Shown here: one piece after another, positions 36,199 to 43,975 of the stretch
Layout: each line of letters begins with the position of its first letter
Position numbering within the stretch: position 1 is the stretch's first letter
Assembly: GCF_001050135.1 (NCBI RefSeq)
Contig: NZ_CP012040.1
Coordinates: forward strand, 4,233,001-4,297,000
Direction: 5' to 3'
From: Cyclobacterium amurskyense
GTDB lineage: Bacteria; Bacteroidota; Bacteroidia; Cytophagales; Cyclobacteriaceae
DNA: 64,000 nucleotides
Notes under the pieces: generated by a model
The model's input: only the letters and a program-made list of their open reading frames with translations
Told to the model about the DNA's origin: nothing
Database searches by the model: none
Position numbers and translations under genes: made by a program

Positions 36199-37008
36199 AT
36201 GTATGAGGAGATGCGAATCAGGAATTACTCTCCCCGCACGATCAAGACCTACATTGCAATGGTGTCTTTCGTATCAAGGCATTTTGGCAAAAGCCCGGAA
36301 TTCATTAGCATAGCTGAGTTAAAAAGTTATCTTTTTCATAGAGTGGAGCAGGATAAATTGTCAGTATCCACTGTCAATCAAACTATCAGTGCGTTCAAAA
36401 TCCTTTCCAAAGATGTCTTGGGTAAAGATTGGGATCCCGTAAAAATTAAACGGCCCAGAAGGCCCAAGATTCTCCCGGTCGTTTTTTCAAAACAAGAAGT
36501 ATCTCTTCTATTGAACGGGATCCAAAATCGAAAACACTATTGTCTGATAGCCCTTACTTATGCTGGAGGATTGAGGCTAAATGAGGTCATCAACCTAAAG
36601 TTTGGCGATATCGATAGTGACCGGATGCAGTTGAAGATCCGCGGAGGAAAGGGTTACAAAGATCGGTATACTTTATTGCCCAAAGCATTGTTGTCAAAGC
36701 TTCGGGATTACTACAGGCACTATCGCCCCAAGACGTATCTTTTCGAAGGTCAGGTAATTGGCAAACCCTATAGTGAGTCGAGTGCACAAGCCATTTTAAA
36801 ACAAGCGATGCATCGGGCAGGAATAAGCAAATGTGCCTCTTTCCATACGCTTCGTCATTCCTTTGCCACCCATCTTCTAGAACAGGGTACCAATGTCAGG
36901 GTAATTCAGGAGCTGTTGGGGCATAAATCATTAAATACCACCACCGTTTACCTGCATGTAAGCAATTTTGATTCCGGACAGGTCAAGAGTCCGCTGGATG
37001 GACTGTGA
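36199..37008 (+). CDS. tyrosine recombinase of an IS91-type element
   Basis: The N-terminal SAM-like core-binding domain (YEEMRIRNYSPRTIKTYIAM) leads to a catalytic domain with the first Arg (ALTYAGGLRLNEVINL), Lys (RGGKGYKDR), H-x-L-R (FHTLRHSFATHL), His (LLGHKSLNTTTVYLH) and the Tyr in YLH. The frame is open from 36124, but ATG at 36199 is a plausible start. A nearby ATGGAAAAAAAAGCC would give the expected longer N-terminus (MEKKSLRQQ) only if one extra A were present. It lacks the extra helix typical of integron IntI. It overlaps the HUH transposase gene by 4 bases. Confidence 0.9.
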   Translation: MYEEMRIRNYSPRTIKTYIAMVSFVSRHFGKSPEFISIAELKSYLFHRVEQDKLSVSTVNQTISAFKILSKDVLGKDWDPVKIKRPRRPKILPVVFSKQEVSLLLNGIQNRKHYCLIALTYAGGLRLNEVINLKFGDIDSDRMQLKIRGGKGYKDRYTLLPKALLSKLRDYYRHYRPKTYLFEGQVIGKPYSESSAQAILKQAMHRAGISKCASFHTLRHSFATHLLEQGTNVRVIQELLGHKSLNTTTVYLHVSNFDSGQVKSPLDGL

Positions 37009-38183
37009 TGGAAACGGTAAACAAAAGGAATGATGGTACAGAACTTTCCGATATTCTGAAGCATCACAGGAAAACCTTTCTATCTAAAAAAGGTAATCTA
37101 TGTACTGATCAGCACAAGGCCTACAGAGATATTATTTCCTGCAGGACTTCCAAAATGGGTAGCCATACCCTCACCTGTAATACCTGTGGCGATACCCGGA
37201 CGAGTTACAATAGTTGCCGGAATCGACACTGCCCAAAATGCCAATATGTAAAGCAGCTTATATGGGTTGAAAAACTCAAGTGCAGGCTGCTTCCGGTAAG
37301 GTATTTTCATATTGTATTCACGGTACCCGAATTCCTCAAGCCTCTGTTTTACCTCAACCAGCGAGAATGTTACCGCATGCTCTTTGCCTCTTCGGCCCTT
37401 GCGGTGAAGAAAGCAGCCTCCAACCCAGCCTTCCTGGGAGTTGAAAGCGGTTGTCTATCAGTGCTACACACTTGGGGACAGTCCCTTAACTACCATCCAC
37501 ATATTCACATGCTGGTACCTGCCGGTGGACCTGATCCTGACCATATGGAGTGGGTAGCAGCCAACAAAAAGTTCTTTGTACCCGTGAAAGCCCTAGCAGG
37601 GATATTTAGAGGTGTGTTTATGGAAAAACTAAGAAAGGCTCTGGCCGAAAGAGTACTACGTCTTCCTGAAAACCAAATGGAGCTGTTTACAGACGGGAAG
37701 TTGCTCAATAAAGCCGCTTATGAAAAAATCTGGCATATACATATCAAAAAAACATTCCGCGGAGCAGGTCAGGTCCTAGCCTATCTGGGCAGATACACCC
37801 ACAGGGTTGCCATCAGCAACAGCAGGATACTAGACACAGATGGAAAGACAGTAAAATTCCGGTGGAAAGACTACCGCGACGGAAGACAGAAAACGATGGA
37901 ACTTAGTTGTGGAGAGTTTATAAGAAGGTTTATCCAACATATACTTCCCAACGGTTTTTACAAAATACGGTACTACGGGATTCTCGCCTCTGCCAACAGC
38001 AAGACAGTCATGGAGGAGTGTTTCAGGCTTCTTAGCAGGATAAGGACCCTTTCCCCATTTGAAGGTCTGAGCACCTACGAATTATTAGAGAATATTCTGG
38101 GGGAGGGGCTATTTAGCTGCAGTGCTTGTAAAACAGGGAAAATGGTCTTTGGACTGCCAGAAGGAAAGGGAAAGGAGCCATAA
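37005..38183 (+). CDS. IS91-type HUH (Y1) rolling-circle transposase
   Basis: A 392-residue protein: N-terminal zinc-binding region (SHTLTCNTCGDTRTSYNSCR then NRHCPKC), HUH motif in NYHPHIHMLVPAGG, and the catalytic tyrosine region YLGRYTHRVAISNSRI. The C-terminus carries a Cys pair (CSACKTG). It should nick single-stranded DNA and drive rolling-circle, one-ended transposition. It lies in an operon with the tyrosine recombinase, an arrangement also seen in the decayed element at 47674-50238. It appears intact. Confidence 0.92.
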   Translation: MMETVNKRNDGTELSDILKHHRKTFLSKKGNLCTDQHKAYRDIISCRTSKMGSHTLTCNTCGDTRTSYNSCRNRHCPKCQYVKQLIWVEKLKCRLLPVRYFHIVFTVPEFLKPLFYLNQRECYRMLFASSALAVKKAASNPAFLGVESGCLSVLHTWGQSLNYHPHIHMLVPAGGPDPDHMEWVAANKKFFVPVKALAGIFRGVFMEKLRKALAERVLRLPENQMELFTDGKLLNKAAYEKIWHIHIKKTFRGAGQVLAYLGRYTHRVAISNSRILDTDGKTVKFRWKDYRDGRQKTMELSCGEFIRRFIQHILPNGFYKIRYYGILASANSKTVMEECFRLLSRIRTLSPFEGLSTYELLENILGEGLFSCSACKTGKMVFGLPEGKGKEP

Positions 38184-38380
38184 TACCGAACTTACCTTCG
38201 TTCTTTGACAGTTTACAATTATTTACAAGGGCAATGGCTTTCCAGGGAGAAATGCGTTCAGTAAGCAAGCCAATAATCGAGACCAGAAGATAAATCAGGA
38301 AAAGCCGATGCCCATATTAAACAATGATAGTATTAAAAGGCAGAACCAAAAGAGATAAATGCCCATAAACGGGGGAAGGC
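38184..38380. other. 3' flank of the IS91-type element
   Basis: About 200 bases without a gene separate the transposase stop from the next attC-like left box. It lacks the GGACATACCTGTCC motif that follows the other transposase family in this window, so this element belongs to a different subgroup. The exact 3' terminus is not visible. Confidence 0.4.
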
Positions 38381-38467
38381 TTTGTCCAACAATGTTTTAA
38401 TCGCAATCTGAAACCCTTAATTCACTAGTTGTTTTTTTCGTAGATTGCGTTTAAAACACTTTACGTT
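38381..38467. other. attC-like site preceding the HerA cassette
   Basis: The left box is TTTGTCCAAC (38381-38390). The arm GTTTTAATCGCAATCT (38394-38409) pairs with AGATTGCGTTTAAAAC (38442-38457) at 15 of 16 positions, and the site ends CGTT at 38464-38467. Its own cassette has been removed upstream by the IS91-type element. Confidence 0.72.
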
Positions 38468-38514
38468 ACCAGCCATTTGAAAAAAGAGACCGTGCAATAT
38501 AAAAACAACAGATT

Positions 38515-40569
38515 ATGACGAAAATATATAGATTACTCTTACTTGGGATTTCATTCATCTTGTTGGTTAGTTTAGGCTATTTCATAAGGCAAGATTTTTC
38601 GTTTCTAATTGATGATTTTTGGTTCACTTCTGGACTTTTATTACTTATTCTTCTTTCATTAATTGACCAACCTCATTTTTCCAAGGATACGAATGTTTTT
38701 GTAAACGCTGTTACCGCTGCAATTTCTTTGTTGTTAGTAAAATCTGAAAATCGTGACTTCCTTTTCTGGACATTTCTTTCATTCATTATCTATTTAACAG
38801 TTAGTAGTTACATCCTGATGTGGTTAAGACAAAATCCCCTGAATCAAGAAAGAAAAGGAATTCAATTTTTTTCAAGATTAAATAGACAATTAGGGCGACC
38901 TGAAGCCATATTTTCAGCATTTTTTCTCTGGGGCGGTATCAGACAATTTGGGATTACGTCAAATGAATTCAATATTTTATTATGGTTCTGGATAATTTTT
39001 ATGATTCTGAATATTCCTACACTGGCAAAAACGATTGAAGGAATTTTTATAAAAATGAAAGAAACCAATAACCAAGAAGCAATTGGTCAAATATTCGGTG
39101 TTCAATCCAAAAATACTTTTCTAGTTAAATTATCAGAAGACAGAACACAAACCACACGCATTTTTGACTTTGTTGAATTTAAATACTCAATTGACAATAA
39201 AATAAAGAAGGGACTTATTCTTGATGTTTATCTCCTTAATCAAGAACAATGGGTCAAAGTGTTAACCACACAGGAGATTGAACGAATATTTTCAAATAAA
39301 GTATTATTAACATCGCATACTCCTGATTTCGTTTATAAAATTACGGAAATACCAGAGACCGATTATTTAGAACGTTTAATTGGGTTAATAACTGAAAACT
39401 CAACAATTGAAAAAATAAAATTTATTTACAATTCAAAGGCATCAATTACAGAAGGTCAACTTCTTGAATTAACCGTTCGTAATGAAAGGGTTCTTTATCA
39501 AGTTGTTGAAGGTATGACAAGAATTGAATTACTTGAAAATAAGAATCAAACAGGCTTAATTATTGTCGAAGCAATTCAGTTAGGGACTTGGAACAATGAA
39601 ACCTTAAGGTTTGAACAATTTGGATGGGTGCCAAGTATAAATACACCTGTTTACCTAGCAACTAACATCGATGACGTACCTTTAGAGCAATCAGAGTATA
39701 TTATAGGAAACATCCCTGGAACTAATTATCCAGTGATATTAAACAAGGAGGTTGCGATAACCCACCACACAGCAATTCTAGGTGTAACTGGCTCTGGTAA
39801 ATCTGTTTTTACTAGAAATCTAATTAGACAAGTTGTAAATGAAACTACAAAAGTTATTGTAATAGACTTAACAGGAGAATACAAAGCCAAAATTGAAGAT
39901 ATACAACCAATAATTAGCGAAGATAATGCAAATAAAGCTTTTGAATCAATTGAACTAATTGCAGCAGAAGAAAGAAAGTTTCCTAATCAAAGAGATTATG
40001 ATTTAATAAAAGCACAAGAAGAGGTTATTAAAACTGAGTTCTATAATTCTATTAAAATATTCTTAGAAGGAGAACCTAATGAAGCTATATTTGAGTTGCC
40101 AGACATATCGAACAACTCAGGTATAATTGAATATACGAAATGGTTTTTTTGGGTTTTATTTAAAACGGCGAAAACAAAACAAAGCTTTGGCAAAAGAGTA
40201 TGCGTTGTTTTAGAAGAAGCCCATACTATTGTTCCTGAATTAAACTCAATGGGAGTTTCTGATTTTGCCTCTAAAGCAACCGTTAACAGTATTGCACAAA
40301 TTGCATTACAGGGAAGAAAATACAATATTGGTTTCTTTGTTATAGCCCAAAGAACAGCAAATGTCTCAAAAACTGTATTGACACAATGTAATTCAATTAT
40401 TGTATTTCAAGAATTTGACAAAACAAGTAGTGATTTCCTTTCTAATTATCTTGGCTGGGAATTCATTAAGGTGTTACCGACTTTAAAATTTAGACAAGCA
40501 ATAGCCGTTGGAAAAGCATTTAAATCCAATGTACCGATGATATTTGAAGTACCAAACTTAGACACTTAA
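38515..40569 (+). CDS. membrane-anchored HerA/FtsK-type ATPase, probable defence component
   Basis: A 684-residue protein. The N-terminal 180 or so residues contain five or six hydrophobic helices (IYRLLLLGISFILLVSLGYF first). A HerA-like beta barrel follows, then the ATPase core with Walker A GVTGSGKS (about residues 423-430) and Walker B VCVVLEEAH (about 561-569). A late arginine-containing block, ALQGRKYNIGFFVIAQRT, is typical of HerA/DUF87 proteins. HerA ATPases form hexamers that translocate DNA and often pair with nucleases. Here the partner starts four bases after the stop. The membrane domain is unusual for defence HerA proteins. It is the first gene of a cassette starting at 38465. 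Confidence 0.85.
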   Translation: MTKIYRLLLLGISFILLVSLGYFIRQDFSFLIDDFWFTSGLLLLILLSLIDQPHFSKDTNVFVNAVTAAISLLLVKSENRDFLFWTFLSFIIYLTVSSYILMWLRQNPLNQERKGIQFFSRLNRQLGRPEAIFSAFFLWGGIRQFGITSNEFNILLWFWIIFMILNIPTLAKTIEGIFIKMKETNNQEAIGQIFGVQSKNTFLVKLSEDRTQTTRIFDFVEFKYSIDNKIKKGLILDVYLLNQEQWVKVLTTQEIERIFSNKVLLTSHTPDFVYKITEIPETDYLERLIGLITENSTIEKIKFIYNSKASITEGQLLELTVRNERVLYQVVEGMTRIELLENKNQTGLIIVEAIQLGTWNNETLRFEQFGWVPSINTPVYLATNIDDVPLEQSEYIIGNIPGTNYPVILNKEVAITHHTAILGVTGSGKSVFTRNLIRQVVNETTKVIVIDLTGEYKAKIEDIQPIISEDNANKAFESIELIAAEERKFPNQRDYDLIKAQEEVIKTEFYNSIKIFLEGEPNEAIFELPDISNNSGIIEYTKWFFWVLFKTAKTKQSFGKRVCVVLEEAHTIVPELNSMGVSDFASKATVNSIAQIALQGRKYNIGFFVIAQRTANVSKTVLTQCNSIIVFQEFDKTSSDFLSNYLGWEFIKVLPTLKFRQAIAVGKAFKSNVPMIFEVPNLDT

Positions 40570-40573
40570 TAAT

Positions 40574-41575
40574 ATGGCGAAAATGAATATTACGCACACA
40601 GTTGATTTTGATAAAGATATTTATCAAATGTTCAAAAAGAAAAACGGGCTAGCACCATTTTTTCAAAAAAGTGGACGGAGATTTTTTGAGTACATGTATG
40701 ATAATAAGTTATACAGGCATTTCTTTCATTTTATGGAACCGCCTAAAACTTCAATCTCTTTTTTACGCCAACTAATTAACTCAAGTAGTTATTTTGACAA
40801 TGAATTGTTTCATATAGTTTTTAAAGCATTTCTTTTCGCAGAAACAAGATTTATTGAGAATTACATTCCTCAAAATAGTCATGAAGAACGATTAACAGGT
40901 CATTTAATCTCTGAGTTTTCATCTGCCCTTGGTATCATAAAAAAGTCATTCGCTGATAAATCCTATGAGATGTATAATGAAAAGCTTGAATTAGATTTCT
41001 TTTATGCTGATTTGTCCTCTAATAAAAGAGAGAAAATAACAGGGTCTGATTTTGGTCTGATATTTCACATAAACTTGCCTGATTATCCCAATGAAGTTAG
41101 AGCAGTAGTGTTTCAAGCAAAGAAATTTAAAAATAATGCTACAATCGATATTCAGCAATGTAGAGCACTTAAAGAATTTGGAAATAAAGGTGCTTATTAT
41201 TGTTTTTACGACATGGAATTAAAAGAAACATCTTCTCCACTTGTTGTTCAAGCTAATCGCATATTACTTCCATCTGAAGATGAAAAAGTAAAATCTAAAT
41301 CTTTTAGTAGAGACGAGATATTTAATAATTGGGATGGAGGTATTCCATTATCAGTATTTTTAACATTCAATCTACTGAGCGGTGAAAATGAGAAGTATTA
41401 TAAGAGTTTTAATAATATTTGGGAAGCCTCAAATTATGTAAGTAAAGATAATCGTGAACTTGCAGACATAAATCCCTCAAAAATTTTTCTAGTTTCTTTA
41501 GGTGGAATAAAAGATTCTGGACAAGATATTCGTAATTTATCTAATGTGTTTAATTTCAGTCGATTTGAAGACTAA
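40574..41575 (+). CDS. putative PD-(D/E)xK-like nuclease partner of HerA
   Basis: A 333-residue soluble protein without a close family that I can name. The middle shows a restriction-endonuclease-like pattern: an acidic residue in HEERLTGHLISEF (about 104), then GSDFGLIFHI with Asp about 159, then AVVFQAKKFK with Q-x-K at about 181-183, as in the D..(E/Q)xK nuclease fold. The flanking sequence (IDIQQCRALKEFGNKGAYYC) fits the usual helix after the core. It is coupled to the HerA gene, and the cassette's attC-like site follows its stop. The nuclease assignment is inferred from motifs only. Confidence 0.65.
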   Translation: MAKMNITHTVDFDKDIYQMFKKKNGLAPFFQKSGRRFFEYMYDNKLYRHFFHFMEPPKTSISFLRQLINSSSYFDNELFHIVFKAFLFAETRFIENYIPQNSHEERLTGHLISEFSSALGIIKKSFADKSYEMYNEKLELDFFYADLSSNKREKITGSDFGLIFHINLPDYPNEVRAVVFQAKKFKNNATIDIQQCRALKEFGNKGAYYCFYDMELKETSSPLVVQANRILLPSEDEKVKSKSFSRDEIFNNWDGGIPLSVFLTFNLLSGENEKYYKSFNNIWEASNYVSKDNRELADINPSKIFLVSLGGIKDSGQDIRNLSNVFNFSRFED

Positions 41576-41599
41576 AAACATAAAGAATGAAATAAAAAC

Positions 41600-41728
41600 G
41601 GCTGGTAACAATGTATAAAAATAATAGCCGAGACAGTAGTATATTCAAGGGTTGTAACCCGCTTCACCTTTCGTGTAACTTGACAGGAAAGTGCAACGCA
41701 ATCGGCTACTATTTTTATACTTAACGTT
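41600..41728. other. attC-like site D (HerA/nuclease cassette)
   Basis: The left box GGCTGGTAAC (41600-41609) is the exact reverse complement of the cassette start GTTACCAGCC (38465-38474). The arm GTATAAAAATAATAGCCGA pairs with TCGGCTACTATTTTTATAC (41702-41720), and the core ACGTT ends the site. The cassette therefore spans about 38466-41726 and carries both genes. Confidence 0.82.
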
Positions 41729-41784
41729 GTATTGAATTTGACAAACTTTTAGGTTAATCTACAGGGTTTTTAGCGGGAAAGGAA

Positions 41785-41953
41785 TTGTAATTGTTTTGAA
41801 GGCGGTAAGCCGACTTTCAAGTCTTTGCGGTGAGACCGTGCAAGTGGTGATCACTTGTAGACGTGTCGAGAACGTCTCAAAGACTTGATTGAAGTTAGCC
41901 CTTATCCTTCAGAAAGTCAAGGAATAAGGGGTAAAAATCAAAAACAATTACAA
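41785..41953 (+). ncRNA. candidate structured RNA in an ORF-less cassette, copy 2
   Basis: This matches 5119-5287 at the same spacing. The outer stem is 41785-41797 with 41941-41953; the inner stem is 41817-41827 with 41878-41888; the three hairpins lie between them. Differences from copy 1 fall in loops or joints, plus one change that converts a T-G pair to C-G in the side hairpin (position 41899). The full cassette is 41726-42227. The minus-strand ORF 41895-42167 inside it has no recognisable protein features. Confidence 0.55.
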
Positions 41954-42141
41954 TGGAGTAGTTGGCTTGTTTGCTAACTTTCCAGCAACGGTTCTTATCC
42001 AAGCATAAAAATCCATAACTGGAAATAAAACCCTGATAGATAACAGGTAAATAGGTAAAGTTTGTCCAACTCCGTTTTTCTTTAGAGATGCCCGCAGGAG
42101 CGGGAGGAGAAGGGTTTGTTTTTACAAAGGCAAAGAAAAAC

Positions 42142-42227
42142 TCAATACAACAGTAGGTATCTATCAATTTGAATAAGCGTAACTAGTCCTTATATTGTCT
42201 TCTTCAAACAGTAGATACCCTATTGTT
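42142..42227. other. attC-like site E (structured-RNA cassette, copy 2)
   Basis: The left box TCAATACAAC (42142-42151) exactly complements the cassette start GTTGTATTGA (41726-41735). Arms and loop are as in site C, and the site ends in TTGTT at 42223-42227. Confidence 0.8.
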
Positions 42228-42252
42228 GCAGGTAATTTGATGAACACCACCT

Positions 42253-43029
42253 ATGAAAGTTCAATACTACATGTTCTTAATTCCTTTTTTTTTGATAGGG
42301 TGTCAAAAATCTAAAATAAATGTTGCTGAAGAAGAGGACAGTTTTGAAGAATATGTCTTCCCGAAATTTATTATGGATTTTTCAAATAGTGAATGTCAAA
42401 GACAATTAAAAGAAGCTAAAAAGGATTATGAAAACGGAAAACTAGTACATCAATTTCACGCATTTGAAAGTGATAGATTTAGTGAAGAATTTGAAGAGCT
42501 TTTAAACAAATGTAAAATTGAATATGATGATAAAGGGGAATGTCATATTGATGTCCAAGAATGTTATGGATGGTACATGGATAGTCTTATCTCCGTGAAA
42601 TTTGGTGAAGATTTTATTTCTAATTTAAAAGAAAAGGCTGATAGCTTATTTTTGGCAAGATGGGAAACCAAAACATATTATTACTGGCACCTTGACGAAG
42701 AACCAAAGTATTCAGAAGGCTATGGCTTTTCAGATATTTTCATAAAAAATCGACTTTCTTTCCCAAAAAGCTGGGACACAATACCTATGCAAGACTGGCG
42801 TCAATACTTAAGCGTATGGGTAACAATAAGTAAAGAAGGGGAATTAGAAAAATGGGAACACGAAAACTATAACTTAAAAGGTACTAATATCGAGTTTTAT
42901 GACCATTTGAAAAATCAAATAGACTCGTTATTAAAAAGAATGAATGTATGGGAGCCTGGGGTGTTAAATGGTAATAAAGTGACTTCCAAATATTTGATTG
43001 ATATAAATTTAGATAAAAAACGATACTGA
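42253..43029 (+). CDS. hypothetical lipoprotein (cassette gene)
   Basis: The signal FLIPFFLIGCQKSK has a lipobox with Cys about 17. The 240-residue mature protein is rich in charged and aromatic residues. Its C-terminal section (QYLSVWVTISKEGELEKWEH then YLIDINLDKK) recalls TonB C-terminal-like or peptidase-inhibitor-like folds, but I cannot assign it. It lies between attC-like sites E and F, which fit as the boundaries of its cassette. Confidence 0.65.
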   Translation: MKVQYYMFLIPFFLIGCQKSKINVAEEEDSFEEYVFPKFIMDFSNSECQRQLKEAKKDYENGKLVHQFHAFESDRFSEEFEELLNKCKIEYDDKGECHIDVQECYGWYMDSLISVKFGEDFISNLKEKADSLFLARWETKTYYYWHLDEEPKYSEGYGFSDIFIKNRLSFPKSWDTIPMQDWRQYLSVWVTISKEGELEKWEHENYNLKGTNIEFYDHLKNQIDSLLKRMNVWEPGVLNGNKVTSKYLIDINLDKKRY

Positions 43030-43033
43030 AAAC

Positions 43034-43154
43034 TACCTGCAACAAAGACCTAAACTGCATTAAAACGCAGTTTAGCCAAGTCGGTATCTAGCTATTTGAA
43101 TAAGCGTAACTAGTCCTTATATTGTCTTCTTCAAACAGTAGATACCCTATTGTT
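43034..43154. other. attC-like site F (composite)
   Basis: The left box TACCTGCAAC (43034-43043) exactly complements the cassette start GTTGCAGGTA (42225-42234). The site is made of two stems. CTAAACTGC/GCAGTTTAG is shared with site H. The GGTATCTA..TAGATACC block is shared with sites C, E and K. This mosaic suggests that an intervening cassette body was lost and two sites fused. Confidence 0.78.
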
Positions 43155-43170
43155 GTAGGGCATTAAAAAA

Positions 43171-43851
43171 ATGACGAAATCAAATTCAAATACACTCTTT
43201 GGAATTTCAATTGCATTCTTTGTTCTTGGTCTTTTTTGTTTCTTGACCTTTTGGTTAATGTATTTGGGATTTGGTCTAATGATTCTCGGAACAATACTGT
43301 GCTTACTTTCAAAGAAAAAATGGTTTTATCAAGTACTTTTAATCGGACTTCCATTTGGCTTTGTAGCCTTTACATTTTTGAACGCTATGGAAATTCCTGA
43401 ACGATATTTATTACCTGAAGATTTCCGTGGTGTAGTATATGTGGTTTTTGACCAAGAGAATGGAAAAGAAAAGGAATATGAGGGAATTCATAGGGTTTAT
43501 AGAATACCTGAAAGCGGAATCCTTTTTACTCAATTCAGTCAAAATGAAGAAGTATATTCATTTCAGGAATTCTTCTTTGTAAATAGCAATGGCAAAAGAA
43601 AAGAACTCGGAGAACTTGACTACCGACACTTTAATACACCTAATACTATTAACCCAAGAGCTACCGAACCCCCAAGGGACAGTTTAGTAGTATTTAACCA
43701 AAGGACTATAGGAAGAATATTAGCCAAGGACGAACAAAATTATTACAACTATAAAGCTTTGACAATTGGAAAATATAATGAAATTGAAAAGTGGGATTAT
43801 TTAGACCCAGAGAAAATTGGAAAAGCCAAAAAAGAGCAATTAAAGGAATAA
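43171..43851 (+). CDS. hypothetical membrane protein (cassette gene)
   Basis: A 226-residue protein with two or three N-terminal hydrophobic helices (ISIAFFVLGLFCFLTFWLMY, LGFGLMILGTILCLLSKK, YQVLLIGLPFGFVAFTFLNA). A soluble C-terminal region of about 150 residues follows (RGVVYVVFDQENGKEKEYEG). The start ATG is 16 bases after the core of site F. No family recognised. Confidence 0.65.
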   Translation: MTKSNSNTLFGISIAFFVLGLFCFLTFWLMYLGFGLMILGTILCLLSKKKWFYQVLLIGLPFGFVAFTFLNAMEIPERYLLPEDFRGVVYVVFDQENGKEKEYEGIHRVYRIPESGILFTQFSQNEEVYSFQEFFFVNSNGKRKELGELDYRHFNTPNTINPRATEPPRDSLVVFNQRTIGRILAKDEQNYYNYKALTIGKYNEIEKWDYLDPEKIGKAKKEQLKE

Positions 43852-43975
43852 AAACGCCCTACAACAATGTATATAAAAAATAGGCGAAACAGTAATAAAA
43901 TCAAGCATTTTGGCTCTTATCAAACTTTGTGTTTAACCGAAAGTTTAGTGCTTCGTAATCGCCTACTTTTCATAT

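Noticed and set aside
36199..37008. Integron integrase IntI for the cassette array
   Set aside because: The recombinase is coupled to an HUH transposase gene in an IS91-type element and lacks the additional IntI helix region. It is not adjacent to a recognisable attI.
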